Shown: in pieces, positions 1 through 5,956 of the stretch
Position numbering within the stretch: the first letter of the stretch is position 1
Layout: each line of letters opens with the position of its first letter
Origin: JAXDLW01 sp046262515
Lineage (GTDB): Bacteria > Chloroflexota > Dormibacteria > DASZGP01
Length of the DNA: 12,618 nucleotides
NCBI GenBank assembly: GCA_046262515.1
Contig: JBHEMP010000053.1
Span: forward strand, 1 to 12,618
Reading direction: 5' to 3'
Translations under genes and position numbers: made by a program
The notes under the pieces: generated by a model
Told to the model about the DNA's origin: nothing
Databases searched by the model: none
Seen by the model: the letters and a program-made list of their open reading frames with translations, nothing else

Positions 1-1
1 C

Positions 2-148
2 CAGGTCATCCGCACCGACCTCAGCGAGGTCCGCGTCACCGGGCGACAGGCCCAGGGTGTGATTGTCATGCGCCTCAACGACGGCGACACCGTCGGCACC
101 ATCGCCGGCGTTGGCACCCGCGAAGACATCGAAGAGGAAGAGGCCTAG
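2..148 (+). CDS. gyrA: DNA gyrase subunit A, C-terminal end (partial)
   Basis: Only the last 48 codons are present, and the reading frame enters from the left edge and stops at TAG 146-148. The visible residues include the stretches QVIRTDLSEVRVTGRQAQGV and LNDGDTVGTIAGV, which match the last blade of the GyrA C-terminal beta-pinwheel (repeats of the form I-R-T ... V-T-G-R-x-x-Q-G-V ... L-x-x-G-D-x-V). A short acidic tail (EDIEEEEA) follows, as is common at GyrA ends. In the intact enzyme this domain wraps DNA and gives gyrase its negative-supercoiling activity. ParC, the paralogue, also has pinwheel blades, but the TGR-x-x-QGV form fits GyrA better. The next gene lies on the other strand, so gyrA is the last gene of its transcript. 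Confidence 0.88.
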   Translation, partial: QVIRTDLSEVRVTGRQAQGVIVMRLNDGDTVGTIAGVGTREDIEEEEA

Positions 149-448
149 CCTGACTTGCGTCCACGATGACGCGGCAGTAAGGCGGCTCGGATCCTGACGG
201 CCCGAGGGCACGTCTCCCCGGGTTCAGCGGCGCCGCCCCGATATTGTGGCTCGCGCGACGCGGCGCCTCTTCCACGTACTCCAGTAGTCGTTGGATGCTG
301 CCGCCGTCGTCCTGCCGGTCGCTCCAGGGCTTGCCTCAGGCGGGGGTGGCGCTCCCGGCGCAACTCGTGTCGCGGCGTAACGAGCACGCAGGACGGATTG
401 ACTGAGGCTACCCAGAGAACGGGCGCGCGCAGTTTCGAGGGGTGGCGA

Positions 449-471
449 GGAAGCCCCGCCAGGGGCTTTCC
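449..471. terminator. Stem-loop, candidate bidirectional terminator
   Basis: A perfect 7-base-pair stem, AAGCCCC (451-457) with GGGGCTT (462-468), closes a 4-base loop GCCA. Flanking GG and CC extend it past one unpaired T. It lies between two genes that are transcribed toward each other. There is no long T tract on either side, so it is an atypical intrinsic terminator; it could instead be a 3'-end stabilising structure. Confidence 0.45.
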
Positions 472-489
472 GCGATAACTCCGCCCCGT

Positions 490-511
490 CCGGCGACATG
501 GGTTGTGCCGG
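490..511. terminator. Imperfect stem-loop in convergent spacer
   Basis: CCGGC (490-494) pairs with GCCGG (507-511). After one bulged G, ACA pairs with TGT, leaving a TGGGT loop. It is the middle one of three hairpins in this spacer and lies about 60 bases past the dehydrogenase stop. No T tract follows, so a terminator role is only inferred from position. Confidence 0.3.
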
Positions 512-531
512 GAGTGACAGGACCCCCGCCC

Positions 532-553
532 TGGTGCGTTCCCTGTCGCACCA
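532..553 (-). terminator. Stem-loop just past the dehydrogenase stop
   Basis: TGGTGCG (532-538) and CGCACCA (547-553) form a perfect 7-base-pair stem with an 8-base loop. It starts 18 bases after the stop codon of the minus-strand dehydrogenase gene, the usual place for a transcript end. The minus-strand sequence after it is G-rich rather than T-rich, so termination would probably need a factor, or the hairpin acts as an exonuclease block. Confidence 0.4.
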
Positions 554-571
554 TCTCGGAAGCTGTACCGG

Positions 572-1795
572 TTAGTGCCGGAAGATCCCGCTGGAGGTCG
601 AGGAGTAGAGGGTGCCGTCGGGGCCCTGCTTGACGTCCAGCGAGCACCGGCCGACGCCGGTGTCCACGACACCGCCCGGCGTTGTGTACTGGTACATCTC
701 CGCGTTGCTGTTGGCGCAGAAAACAAAAGCGCCGCGCGAACTTGACCACGTCATCCCGGTGGGCGCGACGAAGAATGGAGCACTCTTCGCGTAGGGCCCC
801 CCCTCGGTGCTGTACTGCGGCCCGGGGTGGCCGCCGCAGTTGCTGTTGCCGTTGATGGTGTGGCTGTATCCCCAGCAGAGGGGCCACTGGTAGTCGACGC
901 CGGGGCTGCTGCCGACGAGGTAAAACTCGTCACCGCAGCCGCCGCACGGCGTGCCCGCGTCGCCGGAGGGGCCGTTGTTTGTCAGCGCCATGGTGCCGTT
1001 GGGCGCGAACGCGATCCCGAACGGGTTGCGGAGGCCTGAGGTCCAAACCGTCCGGCCGCTGCCGTCGGGGTTGAAGCGCGTGACTTTCCCGCGCAGGTCG
1101 CCGGCAGCCTGGGCGGAACCCGAGTTGTGGTTGTCACCGATGGTGACGAAAAGGTGGTTATCGGGGCTGATCGCCAGGCGACCACCCTTGTGGCAGCAGT
1201 CCGCCCCGGCGGGCAGTCCCGCGGCGATGACAGTGGGATTGGTGGCCGTGCCGCCGCAGTCCGTCCAGCGCATGATCGTCTGGGTCGCGTAATCGGTGTT
1301 CGAGTACATCGCGAAGACGAGGTTCCCCGTGAGGGCCAGTCCCAGGAGTCCGCGCTCGCTGTACCCGCCCCCGGCTTCGGTGGTCACGGTTGCCACCTGG
1401 GCGAAGGTGTGCACGGCGCCGGCCTGGTAGACGCGGATGGCGCCCGCGCGCTCCGCCCAGAACAGGCGCCCGTCGGGCGACCATGCCAGCGCCACCGGGT
1501 AGGCGGCGGGAAGCTGGTCGCCGGGAAAACCCCCGGCGGGGTTGGTGCAGGGTCCCGCCGAGGCGCTGGGTACCGTCGCGGTTGCGGCTGAGGCCGCCGG
1601 TGATGGCCTCGCCAGGGCAGCCTGCGAACCCGGGGTTGGCGACCCGCTTGGCGCCGGCATCGGCGTGCGTACCTTCGGATGGGTGGCGATTACCGCGGCG
1701 GCCGCGGCCGCCAGGACCAATGCCAGCCCAGGTATGCCCACCTGCAGCGCGCGCGGCAGGCGCCGGAAGTAGGTCAGGGCAGGACCCTGAACCAC
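572..1795 (-). CDS. Exported PQQ-dependent sugar (glucose/sorbosone-type) dehydrogenase
   Basis: The 407-residue protein fits the glucose/sorbosone dehydrogenase family, six-bladed propellers that oxidise aldoses or related sugars with pyrroloquinoline quinone outside the cytoplasm. Seen: a basic N-terminus followed by a hydrophobic segment (about residues 19-37) that is a signal peptide or anchor, a Pro/Ser/Ala-rich linker (about 43-80), then the propeller. It keeps family marks: AWSPDGRLFWAERAG (104-118), GLLGLAL (149-155), HKGGRLAIS-PD with H202 as the probable catalytic-base equivalent, LFVTIGD (215-221), and GLRNPFGIAF with R256. Ten cysteines follow the signal region, an even number that suggests disulfides. 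The GTG start overlaps the upstream VWA gene by 22 bases and has no clear Shine-Dalgarno. A later GTG at codon 19 would still leave the hydrophobic segment, so the start is unsure. It is the last gene of the operon. Substrate cannot be told, and some family members may not bind PQQ. Confidence 0.8.
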   Translation of the reverse strand: MVQGPALTYFRRLPRALQVGIPGLALVLAAAAAAVIATHPKVRTPMPAPSGSPTPGSQAALARPSPAASAATATVPSASAGPCTNPAGGFPGDQLPAAYPVALAWSPDGRLFWAERAGAIRVYQAGAVHTFAQVATVTTEAGGGYSERGLLGLALTGNLVFAMYSNTDYATQTIMRWTDCGGTATNPTVIAAGLPAGADCCHKGGRLAISPDNHLFVTIGDNHNSGSAQAAGDLRGKVTRFNPDGSGRTVWTSGLRNPFGIAFAPNGTMALTNNGPSGDAGTPCGGCGDEFYLVGSSPGVDYQWPLCWGYSHTINGNSNCGGHPGPQYSTEGGPYAKSAPFFVAPTGMTWSSSRGAFVFCANSNAEMYQYTTPGGVVDTGVGRCSLDVKQGPDGTLYSSTSSGIFRH

Positions 1796-2721
1796 CAGAG
1801 GCTGAGGACCGCCGCCGCAACGATGATGACCGCTCCCAGCAACACCAGGGGAACCGTCAGGTCGAGTCGGTAGGGTCGCCAGGCGAAATTCGACCCCAGT
1901 GCCGAGTAGATCTGGTTGAGCTGGCCCGCGGCCTGGGCGAAGAAGTAGCGGCCGCCGGTGGTGCCGGCCAGCTGCTGAAGCGCCGCCTCGTCAACGCCCC
2001 CGATGTCCTGGCCGTAGACCTGGACGGCTTTGTCGCGCGAGCCGATCCCGATGGCCTGGATGGGGATCCCGGCAGCACTGGCCTCGGACGCCGCTATCAG
2101 GGGGCTGGGCCCGCGGTTCCAGGCCCCGTCCGTCAGGAGCACCACCATCGCGGGAGCCTTGCCCCCCCCGCTGTGGTTGGGAACCGCCTTTTTAAGTTGG
2201 GAGATCGCCAGCGTCAGGGCGTCGCCCGTGGCGGTGGCGCCCCCGGCCTGGAGCGAGTCGATGGCCTGGGCCACGTTGTCGCGGTTCTCGCTTAGCGGGG
2301 CCGCCAGCACCGCGGACGTACTGAAGCTGACCAGCCCGACGCGGTTGCCGCCGGGGAGCTCGTTGAGCAGGGTGTGCGCCGCGCTCCGCGCCGCCGCGAG
2401 GCGGGTGGGGGAGACATCTGTCGCGCTCATCGAGCCCGAAGTGTCGATGACCATCATGACGCTGGCATCGTTGCGCGCCACCTCGAGGTTGAGCGCGGGC
2501 TGCGCCCCAGCCACCACGAGCCCTGCCGCGCCAAGCAGGAACAGTGCGGCGGGGACGTGCCGGCGCCGCCCGGGTCGCTTGCCGACAACGCTGCGCAACA
2601 GTTCAAGTTCGGTGAAACGCAGCGTGTACTGTCGCCGCCGCCGCTGGGCCAGCACGTAGCCGCCGGCCAGGAGCACGACGCCGAGAAGGGCGAGCAGGAG
2701 AAGGGGTTGCTGGAAGGTCAT
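1774..2721 (-). CDS. BatA-like von Willebrand factor A membrane protein
   Basis: The 315-residue protein has the BatA/BatB layout: two membrane segments at the N-terminus (about 5-25 and 56-74) separated by an Arg-rich loop, a VWA domain (about 86-275), and a C-terminal membrane segment (about 288-308). The metal-ion-dependent adhesion site is intact: D93-x-S95-x-S97 in VIDTSGSMS, T163, and D198 in LLTDG. The end of the domain has the family stretch TTGGRYFFA (254-262). Such proteins work with MoxR ATPases and DUF58 proteins, probably binding client proteins through the metal site at the membrane. Its ATG overlaps the DUF58 stop in an ATGA arrangement, so translation is coupled. The name BatA is by architecture; the physiological client is unknown. 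Confidence 0.88.
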   Translation of the reverse strand: MTFQQPLLLLALLGVVLLAGGYVLAQRRRRQYTLRFTELELLRSVVGKRPGRRRHVPAALFLLGAAGLVVAGAQPALNLEVARNDASVMMVIDTSGSMSATDVSPTRLAAARSAAHTLLNELPGGNRVGLVSFSTSAVLAAPLSENRDNVAQAIDSLQAGGATATGDALTLAISQLKKAVPNHSGGGKAPAMVVLLTDGAWNRGPSPLIAASEASAAGIPIQAIGIGSRDKAVQVYGQDIGGVDEAALQQLAGTTGGRYFFAQAAGQLNQIYSALGSNFAWRPYRLDLTVPLVLLGAVIIVAAAVLSLWWFRVLP

Positions 2722-3647
2722 CGCCCCACCGCGCGCCGGCCCCGCATTGTCTGCCGGCCCCGCAGGTAGGTCACCAGCTGGCTGATGACCGGCTCCGCGG
2801 TGCTGACCTCCAGGACCTCGGCCCGGGCGGTTCGGAGGTCAGCGAGCAGTCGCGCGCGCTTGGCGGCGGCGGCCAGGCGATAGCGCTCTCGGAGTTTGCC
2901 ACTGGTGGTGTCCACCTCCAGCTGCGAACCGGTCTCGGGGTCTTCAAAAGTCACCACGCCGATGTCCGGCAGGTCGCTCTCCCGTGGGTCTGAGACGCGC
3001 ACCGCCACTACCTCGTGGCGCACGGACAGGGCCCGCAGCGGCCGCTGCCAGCCGTCCTCGACCAGGAAGTCGCTGATGACCATCACCAGTGACGGCCGCC
3101 GGATCATCCTGCCGGCGCGTCCCAGGGTCCCGGCGAGGTCGGTGCGACCGGCGTCACGGCCCACCTCGCGTTCAGCCTCCACCCGCGACATCAGCCGCAG
3201 GCGTCCCTCGCGGCCGCCGCGAAGAGGGAACACCTTTCGCACTTGCGTATCGAAGACCACGGCCCCGACGCGGCTGCCGTTGCGGGCCAGTAGCAGCGTG
3301 AGCAGCTCTACCAGTTCGCCGGCCGCGTCCTTCTTCAGCGAACGAACCGTCCCCCAGTCAAGTGAGCGGCTGTTGTCCACGATCAGCCAGGTGTCAAGGC
3401 CGCGCTCCTGGTGTGACTCGCGGACGTAGGCGCGGTCGGACCGCGCGGTCAGGTTCCAGTCGATGAGGCGGGCGTCCTCCGCGGGCTGGTACTCGCGTAC
3501 ATCGGCGTATTCGACGCCAGGCCCGCGGTGGCGCGAGCGTTCCTCGCCGGGCCGGTGGCTGCCAAGTCTTTGCGAGAGCGGCCAGCGCAGCCGCCGGAGG
3601 GTCTCGCGGCCGGGCGTGACCCCGGCCCGGCCACGCTCAGGAGGCAA
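2718..3647 (-). CDS. DUF58 protein (VWA-related partner of MoxR)
   Basis: I place the start at TTG 3647, which gives 309 residues and an 11-base overlap with moxR. Longer frames read back into moxR give low-complexity sequence without family similarity. The DUF58 signature is clear: YADVREYQPAEDARLIDWN (47-65), TARS (67-70), then ERGLDTWLIVDNSRSLDWG, where D91, S93 and S95 keep the VWA-like metal-site pattern; T169-D170 and VISDF (190-194) complete the fold. No membrane segment is visible, so the protein appears cytoplasmic, unlike some DUF58 proteins that have two N-terminal helices. It sits between MoxR and the VWA protein, the usual gene order, and ends in a 4-base overlap with the VWA gene. 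The family is thought to act with MoxR as a chaperone-like system. The start has little Shine-Dalgarno support. Confidence 0.86.
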   Translation of the reverse strand: MPPERGRAGVTPGRETLRRLRWPLSQRLGSHRPGEERSRHRGPGVEYADVREYQPAEDARLIDWNLTARSDRAYVRESHQERGLDTWLIVDNSRSLDWGTVRSLKKDAAGELVELLTLLLARNGSRVGAVVFDTQVRKVFPLRGGREGRLRLMSRVEAEREVGRDAGRTDLAGTLGRAGRMIRRPSLVMVISDFLVEDGWQRPLRALSVRHEVVAVRVSDPRESDLPDIGVVTFEDPETGSQLEVDTTSGKLRERYRLAAAAKRARLLADLRTARAEVLEVSTAEPVISQLVTYLRGRQTMRGRRAVGR

Positions 3648-4647
3648 CGCGGTCCGCGAGGTCCAGGCGGGGCGCGGGGTGGCGCTCCAGGACGCGGCTG
3701 ACGATGGCCTCCGTCGAGACTTCGTCGGCAATGCCGTCGTAGCTCAGGACGATGCGGTGGCGGAGCACCTCGGGCGCCACGTCCTCGACGTCGTGGCCAA
3801 GCACGTAGGTGCGCCCGCGGATGAACGCCAGCGCCCGCGCCGCCTCGACGAGGTGGATGGAGGCCCGGGGGCTGGCGCCGAAGGCGATGGCCCCGCCGAA
3901 TTCCTCCAGGCCCGAGTCGGACGGCCGGCGGGTGGCGGCGGCCAGGCTGGTGGCGTAGGAGATCAGCGCGGGGTCCACGTAGACCGACCGGACCGATTGC
4001 TGCATCTCCAGCAACTGGGCCGTGGAGATGACCTGGCGAATGTCGATCGGTTCCCCGATGACCCGCTCCACCACCACCACCTCCTCCGCGAAGGAGGGGT
4101 AGTCGACCAGGACCTTGAGCATGAAGCGGTCGACCTGGGCCTCGGGCAGGGGATATGTCCCGTCAGCCTCGATCGGGTTCTGGGTGGCAAGGACCAGGAA
4201 TGGCGCTTCCACGGCGTGGCTCTGCTTCCCGATTGTGACCTGCTGTTCCTGCATCACCTCCAGGAGCGCGGACTGCACCTTGGCGGGTGCGCGGTTGACC
4301 TCGTCCGCAAGCAGCAGGTTGCAGAAGATGGGGCCCAGTTCGGTGGTGAATTCGCCCTTCGCGGGGTTGTAGATCCGCGTCCCGACGAGGTCTGCCGGGA
4401 CCAGGTCGGGGGTGAACTGGATGCGTCCGAAGCTGCCCCCGATGGCTTCGGCCAGCGCCTTGATGGTGGCCGTCTTGGCCAGCCCGGGAACGCCCTCGAG
4501 GAGCACGTGGCCACCGGCCAGCAGGGCGACCATCAGCCGCTCCAGCATCCGGTCCTGGCCGACGATGCGCTTGCGAACCTCGAAGAGAAGTTCCTCCACC
4601 TGCGCCGGTACGCGGGCGGTCAGCTCCTGGGTGGTGAGTTCAGGCAT
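3637..4647 (-). CDS. MoxR-family AAA+ ATPase
   Basis: The protein has 336 residues from the ATG at 4647, chosen because GAGGAG lies 5 bases upstream; a GTG one codon earlier is less well placed. It is a full MoxR ATPase. Visible elements are Walker A GVPGLAKT (52-59), Walker B LLLADE (111-116) followed by VNRAP, sensor 1 ATQNP (154-158), the arginine-finger region EAQVDRF (169-175), and sensor 2 GASPRAS (257-263). MoxR proteins are cytoplasmic hexameric remodelling ATPases that cooperate with VWA proteins to insert cofactors into, mature or fold target complexes. The DUF58 and VWA genes follow in overlapping order, so the three are likely made in fixed proportion. The gene is 43 bases past the HtrA stop and shares its transcript by inference. 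Confidence 0.93.
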   Translation of the reverse strand: MPELTTQELTARVPAQVEELLFEVRKRIVGQDRMLERLMVALLAGGHVLLEGVPGLAKTATIKALAEAIGGSFGRIQFTPDLVPADLVGTRIYNPAKGEFTTELGPIFCNLLLADEVNRAPAKVQSALLEVMQEQQVTIGKQSHAVEAPFLVLATQNPIEADGTYPLPEAQVDRFMLKVLVDYPSFAEEVVVVERVIGEPIDIRQVISTAQLLEMQQSVRSVYVDPALISYATSLAAATRRPSDSGLEEFGGAIAFGASPRASIHLVEAARALAFIRGRTYVLGHDVEDVAPEVLRHRIVLSYDGIADEVSTEAIVSRVLERHPAPRLDLADRVAS

Positions 4648-4652
4648 CACAT

Positions 4653-4658
4653 CTCCTC
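4653..4658 (-). promoter_or_regulatory. Shine-Dalgarno GAGGAG of the MoxR gene
   Basis: The minus strand reads GAGGAG, then 5 bases, then ATG. This decides the ATG at 4647 over the GTG at 4650. The site directly abuts a stem-loop (4659-4676), so pairing there could affect ribosome access. Confidence 0.7.
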
Positions 4659-4691
4659 AGCCGGGATCCACCGGCTTAGCCGCGCACGGCT
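4659..4691 (-). promoter_or_regulatory. Two adjacent stem-loops between htrA and moxR
   Basis: On the minus strand the first hairpin is AGCCG/CGGCT with a 4-base loop (4678-4691, overlapping the first base of the HtrA stop codon). The second is AGCCGG/CCGGCT with a 6-base loop (4659-4676). One base separates them, and the second ends one to two bases before the moxR Shine-Dalgarno. The outer arms of the two hairpins can also pair with each other, so alternative folds are possible. Likely roles are differential expression of htrA and the moxR module, or RNA processing. The arms are seen directly; the function is inference. Confidence 0.4.
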
Positions 4692-5812
4692 CACGGGTTT
4701 GCCGGGCGTTCGCCCAGGGTCACGGTCAGCGTCCTGTTCGAGCCATCGGGTAGTTGGAAGGCGATCGAAACCTTTTCGCCCACGTTGAAGCCGGCCAGGA
4801 CCTGGGTCAGGTTGGCCCCGTTGGCCACGCTGCGGTTGTTCATCCTGGTGATGGTCCAGCCGACCTGCGCGCCCGCCTTCTCGGCGGGGCCGCCGGCGAC
4901 GACGGTCCGGACCAGGGCGCCACCATTCGGGGAATCCGACACCGACACGCCCAGGTAGGGCTCGTTGGTGTGCTTGACGCTCCCGCCGTTGGTGAGCTGC
5001 CCGGTCACGGTTGATACCTGGACGCTTGGGATGGCGAAGCCGATGTTCGCCGCCGACGCGCCCCGGCCGGAGCCGCCGGCAAGGGTCGGGATGCCGATGA
5101 CCCGGCCGTTGATATCTACCAGGGCCCCGCCGGAGTTACCCGGGTTGAGGGCGGCGGTGGTCTGGATAAGGTTGGTCAGGGTGATGCTGTTGCTCTCGGG
5201 CTGGGAGCGGTTAAGGGCGCTGACGATGCCCTCGCTGACGCTGTCGGTGAGCCCGAGTGGACTGCCGATGGCCAGGACGAAGTCGCCCACCCGCACCTGG
5301 CTGGAGTCGCCGAAAACAGCCGGCTTGAGGTTGTTGTCGCTACCCACGTTCACCTTGATCACGGCCAGGTCATTGTTCGGATAGGTGCCGACGAGCGACG
5401 CCTTGTACACGTGCCCGTCATAGGCGGTAACGGTGAAGGCGGTCTCCGTGCCCACCACGTGGGCGTTGGTGACGATGTTTCCCTGGGTGTCCATCACGAC
5501 CCCGGACCCCAGCCCGGTGGTGGTGTCGACCTGCACGACAGACGGGTTCACCGAGTCGATGAGCTTGCGCAGGTCTGATTGCAGGGAGGCGAGGGCTCCT
5601 GAACCCACGATCGTGGGGGAGGCACTGGAGATGATCGAAGGAGCGTTGGAGGCGCTGGCCTGGGGCGCCCCACTGGTGCTCGGGGTGGTCCTCGAGTTGC
5701 TCGGGCCGGCGAAACGCACCGGGGGCGTGCACGCGGCGGCGCCCAGAACAAGCCCCAGCGACAGCAGTCCCAGGCGAAGCCCCTTTTCCCTCTTCAGTTT
5801 CCTATTCAGCAT
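4691..5812 (-). CDS. htrA: HtrA/DegP-family serine protease lipoprotein with one PDZ domain
   Basis: The 373-residue protein starts at ATG 5812 with AAGGAGG 6 bases upstream. It has a basic N-terminus, a hydrophobic segment, and C28 after LVLGAAA, consistent with a lipoprotein signal although the lipobox has Ala rather than Leu at -3. A Ser/Thr/Pro/Ala-rich linker (about 36-68) leads to a trypsin-like domain with the triad H118 (TNAHVVG), D148 (PNNDLAVIKV) and S227 (LNPGNSGGAL). One PDZ domain spans about 285-369 (YLGVSV ... VVAGGPAEKAGAQVG). The usual PDZ GD-x-I turn reads GWTI here. HtrA proteases degrade or refold damaged envelope proteins outside the membrane. In several Gram-positive bacteria they are controlled by two-component systems, such as CssRS, CiaRH and MprAB. 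It is the first gene of the HtrA-MoxR-DUF58-VWA-dehydrogenase operon, and a candidate response-regulator site lies upstream at 5887-5897. Confidence 0.93.
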   Translation of the reverse strand: MLNRKLKREKGLRLGLLSLGLVLGAAACTPPVRFAGPSNSRTTPSTSGAPQASASNAPSIISSASPTIVGSGALASLQSDLRKLIDSVNPSVVQVDTTTGLGSGVVMDTQGNIVTNAHVVGTETAFTVTAYDGHVYKASLVGTYPNNDLAVIKVNVGSDNNLKPAVFGDSSQVRVGDFVLAIGSPLGLTDSVSEGIVSALNRSQPESNSITLTNLIQTTAALNPGNSGGALVDINGRVIGIPTLAGGSGRGASAANIGFAIPSVQVSTVTGQLTNGGSVKHTNEPYLGVSVSDSPNGGALVRTVVAGGPAEKAGAQVGWTITRMNNRSVANGANLTQVLAGFNVGEKVSIAFQLPDGSNRTLTVTLGERPANP

Positions 5813-5818
5813 CGTGGG

Positions 5819-5825
5819 CCTCCTT
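5819..5825 (-). promoter_or_regulatory. Shine-Dalgarno AAGGAGG of the HtrA gene
   Basis: AAGGAGG on the minus strand is a near-perfect anti-16S match, 6 bases before the ATG at 5812. It is the strongest ribosome site in the window and fixes the HtrA start. Confidence 0.85.
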
Positions 5826-5886
5826 GATCATGGTCCCAAGCATCACGGTGAAGGCTGTGGGAAGTTTGTGCTCGGGCTGGGAACCT

Positions 5887-5897
5887 CCTGTGAATCG
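5887..5897. promoter_or_regulatory. Single copy of the CCTGTGAGTCG-like element upstream of htrA
   Basis: CCTGTGAATCG matches 10 of 11 bases of the repeat found upstream of the response-regulator gene (9775-9785). It lies 75 bases before the HtrA start and 60 before the divergent glycosyltransferase start, in the only promoter-bearing gap for both genes. The 11 bases to its left match the repeat at 6 of 11, so a second, degenerate half-site is possible. It may be a binding site for the regulator encoded at 9012-9728. This is inferred from similarity; a single 10/11 match could arise by chance. Confidence 0.4.
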
Positions 5898-5956
5898 GCG
5901 CGATGCCGGAGGGCGAATGTTAGATCGCGGGTTCCCTGGTTGGCGTACCCTCGCTG

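Larger units (their letters stand above)
149..571. other. Gene-free spacer between convergent genes
   Basis: These 423 bases lie between the gyrA stop and the stop of the minus-strand dehydrogenase gene. I see no tRNA, no known riboswitch core and no convincing intact gene. The right half (449-553) holds three stem-loops, listed separately. The left half holds a weaker imperfect hairpin at 201-222 (CCCG/CGGG plus GGG/CCC around a bulged A) that could terminate gyrA. On the minus strand, two frames read like protein fragments, one near 319-387 and another near 150-335. They might be remains of a decayed gene, but high GC makes spurious open frames common. Confidence 0.6.

Noticed and set aside
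513..523. Minus-strand CCTGTCACTCC, 8/11 to the regulator element
   Set aside because: It lies downstream of both flanking genes rather than in a promoter, has no neighbouring copy in phase, and an 8/11 match is expected by chance in a window of this length.
149..571. A tRNA or riboswitch in the gyrA spacer
   Set aside because: A GGGTTCAGC stretch near 220 looks a little like a T arm, but no acceptor stem or anticodon arm can be folded around it, and no known riboswitch core is visible.
1390..2295. A 301-codon + strand open frame opposite the dehydrogenase and VWA genes
   Set aside because: Its translation is Arg/Pro/Gly-rich with no motif, and the minus-strand genes explain the same DNA.
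3463..4788. A 441-codon open frame on the + strand opposite the DUF58, MoxR and HtrA genes
   Set aside because: It is an antisense shadow: high GC keeps stops rare. Its product is low in recognisable motifs and rich in Gly, Asp and Arg, while the minus-strand frame is a complete MoxR ATPase.
5917..5926. TGTTAGAT as an extended -10 for the glycosyltransferase
   Set aside because: The TG extension is there but only three of six core positions match, and no -35 is seen at the right distance.
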